Notes: generated by a model not told the origin, from the letters alone. A stretch of DNA of 64,000 bases from Affinirhizobium straminoryzae (GCF_007004135.1 NZ_VJMG01000016.1:1-64000); one strand, 5' to 3'. Counted from the stretch's first letter, positions 17,001 through 24,620 are shown. Numbers and translations are program-made.

Positions 17001-17750
17001 ATGGGCGTCGAGGTCGATGCGCTGATCCTTGATTATCAGATGCCGGAGATGAGCGGCCTTGAGGTGGCAGCTGCCATGCGTAACGATCCGGCACTGACGC
17101 AGATTGCCATCATCTTCCTCACCTCGATGGATACTGCGAGCAGCGAGCAGGCCTTCGAGCAGTTGCAGATCGAGGCGCATCTGATGAAGCCGGCGCGTTC
17201 GAACCTGCTGCGTTCCACCATCGGTGACGTGATCCGCGCCAGTCGCCAGAAGCGCCGGCGTGGCGAGAGAGCGCCCGCCAGGATGGTGGAGGGACCGGTG
17301 GCGCGGCCGCCGGTCGACGTTCCGGCAGTGGCCGACCTGCCGTCCAGTCCGCTCGACGTTCTGGTGGCGGAGGACAACGAGGTCAACCAGATCGTCTTTA
17401 CCCAGATCCTGCAGGCGACGGGCCTCAGGTTCCACATCGTGCCGAACGGCGAGGAAGCCGTGGCTGCCTGGCGCAACCAGCGGCCCTCGCTGATCCTGAT
17501 GGATGTCTCGATGCCTGTCATGAACGGCCATCAGGCAACGCGACGCATTCGCGAAATCGAGGCGCAAGAGGGTAGACATGTGCCGATCGTCGGCGTGACG
17601 GCCCATGCGCTCGACAGCGACCGCGATCTTTGCCTTGCCGCCGGCATGGACGATTATCTGTCGAAGCCGATCAGCCCGGAAATCCTGGAGGCCAAGATCC
17701 GGCAGTGGCGCGTGGCGAATGCAAGAACCGGCGAGGCGTCACGCCCCTGA
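14046..17750 (+). CDS. Hybrid sensor histidine kinase with multiple PAS domains and two receivers
   Basis: A 1234-residue cytoplasmic-looking hybrid kinase; no transmembrane segment was seen. Several PAS domains occupy roughly residues 20-690 (LDVPAFIKDGSLRYVAVND; EDLPVAVFLRDSQRRLIYAN; DSLTVGVVILDDARRFEYAN). The HisKA domain has His707 in SHEIRTPMNG, the ATPase domain has NLVGNAVKF (about 810) and DTGLGIPDD (about 856). Receiver 1 (about 938-1065) has Asp996 in LDYQMPEMSG. Receiver 2 (about 1102-1222) has Asp1153 in MDVSMPVMNG with the late Lys in LSKPISP. Such proteins relay phosphate to a separate phosphotransferase, none of which is nearby. The stop at 17750 lies 11 bp from the convergent mnmD stop. 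Confidence 0.95.
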   Translation: MRGPMRDRDRPGDLLSSDRELLQRACDRINDLDVPAFIKDGSLRYVAVNDAYARRCGVGREAFAGRTAADMALSLEDDASLDKQRRSLVFGSDETSPCRDETGVLRHDMRVERFVTDDDRAYLFAVFEPVAWQPEAIPTEAGSDSPREEDAAGGLARGQVSLQMLGTALDLLDAGIGIFSESDALLYYNAQLDQYFQSLGAPLRVQMPLRELVEQVYRFQLQDMPETDEILRQREEWIAERMETLHARHWQAMEPLADGRWMRSVNRRLDNGWLIVLRLDVTEYKVQEMRLARKIEESEIFRAAFEDLPVAVFLRDSQRRLIYANGAYEAMVGESRSKIMGQTEDMMFPAAAERFREENERLLAEGGATEKAEDVPLADGRSMAAITRLARISSPAGEPYIVGSITDVTMVRRAQQEAERLHREVQAILDSLTVGVVILDDARRFEYANRTFRQLFCGEHADADPEAGDKRDYSAFVRAIFEMGSADPDEAQGVLAQHMQALDAEGEMAPVEVQTNDQRTILMARQHLADAKMLLSFVDITTVKKREKEVQEAREALERHGAIMHDATSVMSQGLLILREGRIVFCNEALSRILQVPPGLVQAGKPWRAVFAYCAARGDFGSPEQAEETFHYWQRMETEGKGFSASLCIEDTSFIDAEMNLSANGNWLAVFDDVTDVRMRERELQRLLGRAEAADRAKSEFLANMSHEIRTPMNGVLGMAELLAKSNLDTRQKTFTDIIVKSGNALLTIINDILDFSKIDAGQMTLRRAVFDPVEAVEDVATLLSSSASEKDIELLVRGASTHHTVIGDPGRFRQIVTNLVGNAVKFTERGHVLIDVTSEPAGDEGVTLTIRIEDTGLGIPDDKLKTIFEKFSQVDTSSTRRYEGTGLGLAITAGLVDLFGGRIAVESRLGQGSVFTVTLPFAMASARAVREAPVANIRGARVVVIDDNSVNRRILTEQLAMWDFDCVAVESGEEGLRLLRAAAAMGVEVDALILDYQMPEMSGLEVAAAMRNDPALTQIAIIFLTSMDTASSEQAFEQLQIEAHLMKPARSNLLRSTIGDVIRASRQKRRRGERAPARMVEGPVARPPVDVPAVADLPSSPLDVLVAEDNEVNQIVFTQILQATGLRFHIVPNGEEAVAAWRNQRPSLILMDVSMPVMNGHQATRRIREIEAQEGRHVPIVGVTAHALDSDRDLCLAAGMDDYLSKPISPEILEAKIRQWRVANARTGEASRP

Positions 17751-17761
17751 GGTCACGCCCC

Positions 17762-18493
17762 TTAGGTTACGCCCTTGCGGCCAAACAGCATTTCCCGCTT
17801 GCCGGCAAAACCCGGCCGACGGTTGACGGCAAAGCCAGCCGCCTGGAGATTGCGGCGCACGAAGCCGGCTGCGGCATAGGTGGCGAAGCTGCCGCCGTCT
17901 GCCGTATGGTCGAAGACGGCCTGCATCAGCGACAGCGACCACATGTCCGGATTTTTCGAAGGGGCAAAGCCATCGAGAAACCAGGCATCGGCCTGATGTT
18001 CCCAGGCTGGCACGTCCTGCTCGGCACGGCCGCAGACCACGGTCAGCGTGACATCGTCTGACAGCGACAGCGTGATCCGGCCCTCCCGCCTGTCCGGCCA
18101 ATGGGCTGCGAGCGCCTGTCGTTCCCGGTCGATCTCCGGCCAGCGGGACAGCGCGCGGTCGATCTCGGCTGCCGCCATCGGAAAAAGCTCGAAGGAGGTC
18201 ATATGCAGGTGTCCGGCGCGATCCGGGTGCGCGGCGCGCCACAGGCGCCATTGCCGCCATGTCTCGCAGAAATTCAGCCCCGTGCCGAAGCCGAGTTCAC
18301 CGATGCGGAACATGCCGCCCGCGCCCCAGCGCTCCGGCAGGCCGTTGCCGTCAAGGAACACGTAACCGCATTCGAGACGGCCATCGGTCTGGCAATAAAA
18401 ATGGTCGCCAAACTGGCTCGAGTAAGGCATATCGCCCTCGCGCCATTGGAGCGGGCTTGGCGCATGGTCAACGGAAACGTCAGGATCTGCCAT
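17762..18493 (-). CDS. mnmD: tRNA 5-methylaminomethyl-2-thiouridine methyltransferase, MnmD-type
   Basis: A 243-residue SAM-dependent methyltransferase of the DUF752/MnmD family, equivalent to the N-terminal half of E. coli MnmC. It completes mnm5 modification of wobble uridine-34 in tRNAs. Family marks are LQWREGDMPYSSQFGD at the N-terminus, the SAM-binding GELGFGTGLNF (about 64-74), and DAWFLDGFAPSKNPDMW containing the catalytic Asp. The partner oxidase domain is not fused. A MnmC-oxidase-like FAD protein is instead encoded divergently, with start codons that abut. The ATG at 18493 gives the expected N-terminus. Confidence 0.92.
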   Translation of the reverse strand: MADPDVSVDHAPSPLQWREGDMPYSSQFGDHFYCQTDGRLECGYVFLDGNGLPERWGAGGMFRIGELGFGTGLNFCETWRQWRLWRAAHPDRAGHLHMTSFELFPMAAAEIDRALSRWPEIDRERQALAAHWPDRREGRITLSLSDDVTLTVVCGRAEQDVPAWEHQADAWFLDGFAPSKNPDMWSLSLMQAVFDHTADGGSFATYAAAGFVRRNLQAAGFAVNRRPGFAGKREMLFGRKGVT

Positions 18494-19722
18494 TGGTATC
18501 TGTCATCGGCCAGCTTGGTTCATCCGCAGGCGATAGTGCTCAGCGCGTCTCCGGTCAATCCGCCTCGCTTCCCGCCCATGTCGATTTGCTGATCGTCGGC
18601 GGCGGCATCATGGGCCTTTGGGCGGCGGTGAAGGCGGAACGGCAGGGCATCCGCACGCTGTTGCTCGATGCCCTGCGTCCGGCGTCTGGCGCCAGCGGCG
18701 GCCTGCTCGGCGCGCTGATGCCACATATGCCCGACCGCTTCGGCGAGAAGAAGAAATTCCAGTTCGATGCGCTGATCGCGCTGGAGGACGAGGTGAAGAG
18801 GCTGGAGGCCGAAACGGGGCTCTCGTGCGGCTATCGCCGTTGCGGGCGCATCATTCCCCTGCCGAAGCCGCATCTGCGCCCGATTGCCGCACGCCACGGG
18901 CTGGATGCTGCCGAACACTGGCGGGCTGGCGAACGACAGTTTGCCTGGACCCTGCTCGATGCATCGCCTGATGCCGCCTGGATCCACCCGCAGACCGGTC
19001 CATCCGGCTTCGTGCACGATACGCTGGCAGCCCGCGTGTCGCCGCGTGCGCTCACCGCTGCGCTGCTCGCCTCGATCGAATCCAGCCGCCACGTGCAGCG
19101 GATCAATGGCCGAAGGGTGCTATCGCTGGAGGCGCAGGCCGCCGTGCTCGAAACCGGCGAACGCATCGGCTTCGGCCATGCCATCATCGCGGCAGGTACC
19201 GGCTCCTTCCCGCTGCTGGAACAGTTGGGCGGTGCCTGCGGCGAAGCGCTGGTCCGCCCGCTCGGCAGTGCCGTCAAGGGGCAGGCCGCCTTGCTCAAGG
19301 CCGATGTCGATCCCGCCCGTCCCGTGATCTTTCTCAACGGGCTTTACGTGGTCGCCCATGAGGGGGGGCATGTGGCGATCGGAAGCACCAGCGAGGACCA
19401 GTTCGAGGATGGTTTTTCCACCGACGGCCAGCTGGATGCGTTGATCGCGCGGGCGCGGGACATGTCACCGGATCTTCAGAATGCAGAGGTTGTCGAACGC
19501 TGGGCCGGGTTACGGCCGAAGGCGGTCGATCGAGATCCTATGGTCGGCCCGCACCCTGACCACGCCCAAGTGATTGCTTTGACTGGCGGCTTCAAGGTGA
19601 GCTTCGGTCTGGCGCATCGGCTGGCCGATGCCGCGCTTGCCGGCGTGAGCGGACAGCCCGCAGATATTCCCTCGTCATTTGCCCTGTCGCACCATCTTCA
19701 AGTTGCAGGAATGCGAGCGTAA
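18493..19722 (+). CDS. FAD-dependent oxidoreductase, MnmC-oxidase-like (DAO family)
   Basis: A DAO-family FAD oxidoreductase of about 409 residues. The dinucleotide fold LLIVGGGIMGLWAA (about 32-45) and a C-terminal PMVGPHPDHAQVIALTGG/GFKVSFGLAHRLAD region match the oxidase half of MnmC, which removes the carboxymethyl group from cmnm5U34. Location immediately divergent from mnmD supports that role, though other DAO enzymes (glycine oxidase-like) look similar. The start is uncertain. No ATG precedes the Rossmann motif in frame at a credible distance; TTG at 18493 with AGGA upstream is my best choice and leaves a 30-residue leader. The long frame reaching 18259 is antisense to mnmD and unlikely. 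Confidence 0.8.
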   Translation: MVSVIGQLGSSAGDSAQRVSGQSASLPAHVDLLIVGGGIMGLWAAVKAERQGIRTLLLDALRPASGASGGLLGALMPHMPDRFGEKKKFQFDALIALEDEVKRLEAETGLSCGYRRCGRIIPLPKPHLRPIAARHGLDAAEHWRAGERQFAWTLLDASPDAAWIHPQTGPSGFVHDTLAARVSPRALTAALLASIESSRHVQRINGRRVLSLEAQAAVLETGERIGFGHAIIAAGTGSFPLLEQLGGACGEALVRPLGSAVKGQAALLKADVDPARPVIFLNGLYVVAHEGGHVAIGSTSEDQFEDGFSTDGQLDALIARARDMSPDLQNAEVVERWAGLRPKAVDRDPMVGPHPDHAQVIALTGGFKVSFGLAHRLADAALAGVSGQPADIPSSFALSHHLQVAGMRA

Positions 19723-19814
19723 CTCCCATCCCGCGTCGTCAATCTGTCACGCAAATCACCTAGATGCTTGCCGCAAGAAGCTGTGCGGGGGCAAAGGCGA
19801 GAGAAAGGTGACGG

Positions 19815-20522
19815 ATGCGCTACGCCATCAACTATACCCCATCGGCGGGTGATCCGCTGACGCTTGCCGCCGCCCAGTGGCTCGGCCGCAACCCCTTTTC
19901 CGGCGAGGCCATGGAGCCGCCGGCAACCCGCGACCTTGGCCTGCACGAAATTGCCTTCAACACCGCGGTGCCGCGCCGCTATGGTTTTCATGGCACGCTG
20001 AAGCCGCCGTTCCGGCTGGCCGATGGTATTGCCGAACCGCTTTTGCTGCGCAATCTCATGCATTTTGCCGGCCAGCACGAGCGCGTGCGACTGCCGAAGC
20101 TGGAGGTGGTGCGTCTCGGCAACCGGTTCGCGCTGGGGCCGTGCGAGCATTCCGAGGCGCTGCATCTCTTGGCCGGCGCCGTGGTGCAGCACTTCGATGC
20201 GTTTCGCGCGCCGTTGACGGAAGCGGAGCTGGAGCGCGCCGATCCCGGCCATCTTTCGGCTGCGCAGTTCGCCAATCTCTACCGCTTCGGCCATCCGCAT
20301 GTGATGGACGAATTCCGTTTCCACATGACGCTGACCGGTCCGCTCGGCCCGCAGGAGATCGGCCGCTTCGAAAAGGTGCTGCGCCGCCATTTCGAACCGT
20401 TCCTGGAGCGGCCGCTGGAGATTGCCAACCTCGCGCTCTTCGTGGAAAACGAGCCGGGTGCTCCCTTCCTCGTGCATTCGCTGCATCCGCTCGGCAGCGT
20501 CATGTCGCGCAAGATCGCCTGA
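19815..20522 (+). CDS. DUF1045 family protein (2H-phosphoesterase-like)
   Basis: A 235-residue protein of the DUF1045 family, often annotated as a putative phosphonate metabolism protein. Two HxT/S motifs are visible, FHGTLKPPF (about residue 58) and FHMTLTGPL (about 170). This arrangement is the signature of the 2H phosphoesterase fold, which hydrolyses cyclic phosphates. In phosphonate clusters the family accompanies phn genes, but none is present here. It lies 89 bp upstream of puuE on the same strand, so it may be cotranscribed with purine genes by position only. Biochemical role unknown. Confidence 0.85.
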   Translation: MRYAINYTPSAGDPLTLAAAQWLGRNPFSGEAMEPPATRDLGLHEIAFNTAVPRRYGFHGTLKPPFRLADGIAEPLLLRNLMHFAGQHERVRLPKLEVVRLGNRFALGPCEHSEALHLLAGAVVQHFDAFRAPLTEAELERADPGHLSAAQFANLYRFGHPHVMDEFRFHMTLTGPLGPQEIGRFEKVLRRHFEPFLERPLEIANLALFVENEPGAPFLVHSLHPLGSVMSRKIA

Positions 20523-20610
20523 ACCGATCCTGTTTGCACCGCAACGGAACGTCTCGACATTTGCGGCGTGAGTGCTACCGTCAGGACCTTGTTTCAGAAG
20601 GTGATTTTCG

Positions 20611-21534
20611 ATGGTGGCAGACAATTATCCCCGCGATCTCGTCGGTTACGGCCGCAATATTCCCGATCCGAAGTGGCCGGGCGGCGCGCATGTGGCCGTG
20701 CAATTCGTCATCAATTACGAGGAAGGCGGCGAAAGCTGCATTCTGGATGGTGACCCGGCCTCGGAAAACCTGCTGTCGGAAATCGTCGGTGCCGCCGCCT
20801 GGCCCGGCCAGCGCAACCTCAACATGGAAAGCATCTATGAATATGGTTCGCGCGCCGGCTTCTGGCGCCTGCACCGGCTCTTCACAGGCCTCAACGTTCC
20901 CTGCACCGTCTACGGTGTGACACTTGCCATGCTGCGCAATCCGGAGGCGGTGGCCGCCATGAACGAGGCCGGCTGGGAGATCGCCAGCCACGGCTATCGC
21001 TGGCACGAATACAAGGACTATCCGGAGGAACTGGAGCGCCAGCATATTCTCGATGCCGTGCGCCTGCACACGGAGGTGGCCGGCGAGCGCCCCTACGGCA
21101 TGTATCAGGGCAAGCCCTCGATCAACACGCTGCGGCTGGTGCAGGAAGAGGGCGGTTTCCTCTATTCCTCCGATGCCTATGCGGACGATCTGCCCTACTG
21201 GGTGAAGGGCGTCGACGGCAAGCCGTTCCTCATCATTCCCTATACCCTGGAAGTCAATGACATGCGTTTTGCAACGCCCCAGGGTTTCAATGCGGGCGAC
21301 CAGTTCTATACTTACCTGAAGGACACGTTCGATACGCTCTACCAGGAAGGCCGGGAGGGCGCGCCGAAGATGATGTCCGTCGGCCTGCACTGCCGCCTTG
21401 TCGGGCGTCCGGGCCGTATCGCCGCGCTGAAGCGCTTCATGGAATATGTGCTTGGCCACGAAAAGGTGTGGATCCCGAAACGCATCGAGATCGCCCGTCA
21501 CTGGCACGCGCATCACAAGCCGGATGTCATCTGA
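20611..21534 (+). CDS. puuE: Allantoinase, PuuE type
   Basis: A 307-residue cofactor-light allantoinase of the polysaccharide-deacetylase superfamily. It opens allantoin to allantoate in purine degradation. Family marks are YPRDLVGYGRNIPDPKWPGG at the start, EEGGESCILDGD, ASHGYRWHEYKDY (metal/substrate region) and YWVKG. The length is typical. It heads the run puuE-uraD-MNT-HEPN-allA-hiuH, with uraD starting 2 bp after its stop. The upstream 88 bp may hold the operon promoter. Confidence 0.96.
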   Translation: MVADNYPRDLVGYGRNIPDPKWPGGAHVAVQFVINYEEGGESCILDGDPASENLLSEIVGAAAWPGQRNLNMESIYEYGSRAGFWRLHRLFTGLNVPCTVYGVTLAMLRNPEAVAAMNEAGWEIASHGYRWHEYKDYPEELERQHILDAVRLHTEVAGERPYGMYQGKPSINTLRLVQEEGGFLYSSDAYADDLPYWVKGVDGKPFLIIPYTLEVNDMRFATPQGFNAGDQFYTYLKDTFDTLYQEGREGAPKMMSVGLHCRLVGRPGRIAALKRFMEYVLGHEKVWIPKRIEIARHWHAHHKPDVI

Positions 21535-21536
21535 CC

Positions 21537-22034
21537 ATGCAAAGAGCCGAATTTGTCGACCGCTTCGGCGGCGTCTTCGAACACTCGCCCTTCATCGCCG
21601 AGCGCGCCTATGACGATGACCTCGTGCGTGGCGAGAACCTGACGGTGGACCGCGTGCATGCGGCCCTCGTCGCCGTCTTCCGGGTGGCATCCGAGGAGGA
21701 GCGGCTTGGCGTGCTGCGCGCTCATCCGGATCTCGCCGGACGCCTCGCCATTGCCGGCGAACTGACGGAAGACAGCCGAAAGGAGCAGGCGGGCGCCGGG
21801 CTCGACCGGCTGAGCCCCGAGGAACATGCCCGCTTCACCGAACTGAACACCAGCTACACGCAGAAATTCGGCTTTCCCTTCATCATTGCCGTGAAGGGGC
21901 TGACCAGGGAGGATATTCTCGCGGCCTTCGAGAAGCGCATCCACAACAGCCGCACCCAGGAATTCGCCACGGCCTGCGGACAGGTGGAGCGGATTGCGCT
22001 GTTGCGGCTGGAAAGCATGCTGCCGTCTGCGTGA
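21537..22034 (+). CDS. uraD: OHCU decarboxylase
   Basis: A 165-residue 2-oxo-4-hydroxy-4-carboxy-5-ureidoimidazoline decarboxylase. It turns OHCU, the product of HiuH, into S-allantoin. The catalytic histidine lies in LRAHPDLAG, and the GLDRLSPEEHARFTELN and KFGFPFIIAVKG segments are family signatures. The ATG at 21537 sits 2 bp after the puuE stop; the longer frame from 21468 only overlaps puuE. The next gene, a MNT nucleotidyltransferase, begins 65 bp downstream. Confidence 0.96.
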   Translation: MQRAEFVDRFGGVFEHSPFIAERAYDDDLVRGENLTVDRVHAALVAVFRVASEEERLGVLRAHPDLAGRLAIAGELTEDSRKEQAGAGLDRLSPEEHARFTELNTSYTQKFGFPFIIAVKGLTREDILAAFEKRIHNSRTQEFATACGQVERIALLRLESMLPSA

Positions 22035-22099
22035 GGATTGATTATGATCACGGGCGGTGCCGTGCGGACGCGCGCGGCCCGGATCGACAGGAGAGTGCC

Positions 22100-22390
22100 A
22101 TGCGGCCATCGGACGTGCTGGATGAACATCGCGAGGCGATCCGCGCCCTTGTGGCGCAACATCGTCTTGCCAACCCGCGCATCTTCGGTTCCGTGGCGCG
22201 GGCGGAGGACCGCGAAGACAGCGATCTCGACATTCTCGTCGATACGCTGGACGAGACCACGCTCCTGGATCTCGGCGGTTTGCAGCATGATCTGGAGCAT
22301 TTGCTGCATCTGCGCGTGGATATTGCCACCAGCAAGGGGCTGAGGCCGACCGTGAGAGACCGCATTCTGGCCGAGGCAATCGCTCTATGA
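22100..22390 (+). CDS. MNT-type nucleotidyltransferase (putative antitoxin)
   Basis: A 96-residue minimal nucleotidyltransferase. The GSx10DxD motif is complete: Gly30-Ser31 in RIFGSVARAED, then Asp42 and Asp44 in SDLDILVD. In MntA-HepT toxin-antitoxin systems such enzymes AMPylate a tyrosine of the HEPN toxin and so neutralise it. The start at 22100 has AGGAGA upstream; the upstream part of the frame is noncoding. Its stop overlaps the HEPN start by 4 bp (ATGA). It is unusual in being embedded in a purine catabolic operon. Confidence 0.9.
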   Translation: MRPSDVLDEHREAIRALVAQHRLANPRIFGSVARAEDREDSDLDILVDTLDETTLLDLGGLQHDLEHLLHLRVDIATSKGLRPTVRDRILAEAIAL

Positions 22391-22755
22391 GCCGCGATCT
22401 GGAACGTCTTCTGGATTCTCTTGATCAAATGAGGGAACTGGCCTTGGAGGTCGACGGCTTCCTGGAGGGCATAACGGCCGACAGGTTTCGGCGCGACCGC
22501 CTGACGCAGCGAGCCGTCGGCATGAACCTCGTTCTTCTCGGGGAGACGGTCTCCGAGATTCTGAAACGCTTTCCCGACTTTGCGGCCGATCATCCGGACA
22601 TCGCATGGCGCGAACTCCTTGACCTTCGCCACCACATCGTGGCGGAGTTTGCGACGATCGATCCCGCGGCGCTCTGGACGGCTGCCACCCGAACGATCCC
22701 CCAACTCCTCTCCCAACTCAGCATGCTGCGCCAGATCCGCGCCCAAGGTGAATGA
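22387..22755 (+). CDS. HEPN/DUF86 (HepT-like) protein lacking the RX4HXY residues
   Basis: A 122-residue HEPN-domain protein of the DUF86/HepT family, partner of the overlapping MNT gene. Active HepT RNases carry RX4HXY, where His is catalytic and Tyr is the residue AMPylated by the antitoxin. Here the motif reads RHHIVAEF (81-88): Arg81 is kept, but Ala86 replaces His and Phe88 replaces Tyr. The rest of the fold is intact (VGMNLVLLGETVSEI; WRELLDLR). I infer no RNase activity by the canonical mechanism and no canonical AMPylation site. It may be a domesticated binding protein or a decayed toxin. The stop is 6 bp before allA, so it is read through as part of the operon. Confidence 0.9.
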   Translation: MSRDLERLLDSLDQMRELALEVDGFLEGITADRFRRDRLTQRAVGMNLVLLGETVSEILKRFPDFAADHPDIAWRELLDLRHHIVAEFATIDPAALWTAATRTIPQLLSQLSMLRQIRAQGE

Positions 22756-22761
22756 TCCCAT

Positions 22762-23268
22762 ATGCCCAAAATCCTTCCCGTCCGCCCGTTGCGGCAAGAA
22801 ACCTTCGCGCCCTTCGGTCATGTGATCGAAGCCGATCCGGCGCGCATGAGGCTGATCAATGGCGGCAATACCGAGCGCTTTCACGCGCTGGCCGAAGCCG
22901 AGGCAGCGGGCGAGGGTGCCCGCGTGATCCTCAACATCTTTCGCGGCCAGCCGCGCGCCTTTCCTTACCAATTGACGATGATGGAGCGGCACCCCTTCGG
23001 CAGCCAGAGCTTTTCGCCGCTGAACGGCAGGCCTTATCTGGTGGTTGTCTCCGAGGATGACGGTGGCCGGCCGGCGGAGCCGCAGGTCTTTCTGGCCGCG
23101 GGCAATCAGGGCGTGAACTATCGCCGCAATGTCTGGCACCATCCGCTGATGACACTCGACGCACCCTCCGATTTTCTGGTTGTCGATCGCGACGGGCCGG
23201 GCAACAATCTGGAGGAATTCTTCTTTGACGATCCTTTCCTCATCAGTGCACCCCTCATCAGCGAGTAG
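22762..23268 (+). CDS. allA: Ureidoglycolate lyase
   Basis: A 168-residue cupin-fold ureidoglycolate lyase that splits ureidoglycolate to glyoxylate and urea. Family signatures are [14 protein letters not shown] at the N-terminus, [15 protein letters not shown] and [16 protein letters not shown]. It follows the HEPN gene by 6 bp and precedes hiuH by 3 bp. Its substrate would come from allantoicase or a related step, for which no gene is visible in this window. Confidence 0.95.
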   Translation: MPKILPVRPLRQETFAPFGHVIEADPARMRLINGGNTERFHALAEAEAAGEGARVILNIFRGQPRAFPYQLTMMERHPFGSQSFSPLNGRPYLVVVSEDDGGRPAEPQVFLAAGNQGVNYRRNVWHHPLMTLDAPSDFLVVDRDGPGNNLEEFFFDDPFLISAPLISE

Positions 23269-23271
23269 GCC

Positions 23272-23628
23272 ATGACCGGATTGACCACCCATGTTCTCGA
23301 CACCGCCCTCGGCAAACCCGCCGAGGGACTTGTGATCGATCTCTATCACCTGGAGGGGGAAGGCCGGTCGCATCTGAAGACGGTCACCACCAATGCCGAT
23401 GGTCGTATCGACGGCGGGCCGATCCTGATCGGCGAGAGCTTTCGCAAGGGGATCTACGAACTGGTCTTCCATGCCGGCGATTACCTGCGCCGCACCGGTG
23501 CGGCCCTGGCGGAGCCGGCCTTTCTTGACGTGATCCCCATCCGCTTCGGCATTGCCGACGAGAGCGGCCACTACCACGTGCCGCTGCTGATCTCTCCCTA
23601 CGGCTATTCCACCTATCGCGGGAGCTGA
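23272..23628 (+). CDS. hiuH: 5-hydroxyisourate hydrolase
   Basis: A 118-residue transthyretin-like hydrolase that opens 5-hydroxyisourate, the product of urate oxidation, to OHCU. The N-terminal [13 protein letters not shown] and the C-terminal [17 protein letters not shown] with the YRGS tetrapeptide are diagnostic; the conserved His residues of both ends are present. No signal peptide, so cytoplasmic. It lies 3 bp after allA and 5 bp before the metallophosphoesterase gene. Confidence 0.97.
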   Translation: MTGLTTHVLDTALGKPAEGLVIDLYHLEGEGRSHLKTVTTNADGRIDGGPILIGESFRKGIYELVFHAGDYLRRTGAALAEPAFLDVIPIRFGIADESGHYHVPLLISPYGYSTYRGS

Positions 23629-23633
23629 GGGAC

Positions 23634-24380
23634 ATGCGACTTGCCGCGATCGCCGACATACACGGAAATGCCGCGGCACTTGAAGCGGTGCTGGCGGATA
23701 TTGCTGCCCAAGGCATTGCGCCGGACAGCATCGTCAATCTCGGCGATTGCCTCTCCGGGCCGCTGGAGGCCGGGCGCACGGCCGATATCCTCGTCCCGCT
23801 CGACCTGCCGACGGTGCGCGGCAATCATGACCGCTATCTGATCGAACACGAGGCGGGAAAAATGCATTCCTGGGAGGCCGATGCTTTTCGCCAGCTGACG
23901 CCCGCCCATCTCGACTGGCTGCGTGCGCTGCCCGTCTCGCGCGTCTGGCGCGAGGAGGTGTTTCTCTGCCACGCAACCCCTGCCGACGACCAGCTCTACT
24001 GGATGGAAAGGATCGAGCCGAACGGCGTTGTCGGCCTGAAACCGCGTGCCGAGATCGAAGAGCTCGCCGATGGCATTTCGCAATCGCTGATCCTCTGCGG
24101 CCATTCGCATCTGCCGCGCGCCGTGCGCCTCTCGGACGGGCGGCTGCTGGTCAATCCCGGCAGTGTCGGCTGCCCGGCCTATGATGACGATACGCCCTAT
24201 TACCACCGGGTCGAGGCCGGCACGCCGATGGCGTCCTATGCGATCTGCGAGAGGCAGGGCGGCGACTGGTCCGTCAGCTTTCGCCTGGTGCCCTATGATC
24301 ATATGAGCCAGTCACGGCTGGCCGGGCGGAATGGCCGCGCCAGCTGGGAGGCGGGGTTGGCGACGGGGTGGCTGGGGTAG
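23634..24380 (+). CDS. Calcineurin-like metallophosphoesterase
   Basis: A 248-residue YfcE/PPP-type metallophosphoesterase. All metal motifs are visible in order: DIHGN (8-12), GDC, GNHD (about 63-66), CHATP, and GHSHLPR near residue 155. The fold hydrolyses phosphomono- or diesters; the substrate cannot be read. It is the last gene of the puuE-hiuH run, 5 bp after hiuH, and might dephosphorylate a nucleotide feeding purine breakdown, but that is only positional inference. A palindromic repeat follows it. Confidence 0.9.
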   Translation: MRLAAIADIHGNAAALEAVLADIAAQGIAPDSIVNLGDCLSGPLEAGRTADILVPLDLPTVRGNHDRYLIEHEAGKMHSWEADAFRQLTPAHLDWLRALPVSRVWREEVFLCHATPADDQLYWMERIEPNGVVGLKPRAEIEELADGISQSLILCGHSHLPRAVRLSDGRLLVNPGSVGCPAYDDDTPYYHRVEAGTPMASYAICERQGGDWSVSFRLVPYDHMSQSRLAGRNGRASWEAGLATGWLG

Positions 24381-24403
24381 GCCGGGCGAGAACCGTGTAA
24401 GCG

Positions 24404-24620
24404 CCCCCCTCATCCGCCCTTCAGGCACCTTCTCCCCAAGGGGAGAAGGGATGCATCGTGAGCGCCTCATGCATCTTCGAACGTGCACGCAGAGTTTGAT
24501 CGATCGAACGCGAAAACGGCGATCTTTCAAGGTGGATAAGCTGTTCAGGATCTGCGCCGGCGGTGCCGCCCATCCCTTCTCCCCTCGGGGAGAAGGTGCC
24601 CGAAGGGCGGATGAGGGGGC
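24404..24620. repeat. Palindromic intergenic mosaic repeat, copy 1
   Basis: Two inverted arms (24404-24450 and about 24574-24620) both contain a CCTTCTCCCC/GGGGAGAAGG hairpin next to a CCCTCATCCGCCCT / AGGGCGGATGAGGG block. The middle about 120 bp is less conserved. The same building blocks recur at 33471-33596. The structure resembles RIME-type rhizobial elements. No coding capacity. Confidence 0.8.

Noticed and set aside
14706..17606. 966-residue minus-strand frame
   Set aside because: Antisense shadow of the hybrid kinase; sequence rich in His, Arg and Asp with no domain, and the plus strand has full kinase motifs.
24404..24620. Repeat considered as CRISPR or transposon end
   Set aside because: Only two inverted arms with different inner sequence, no regular spacing, no transposase.
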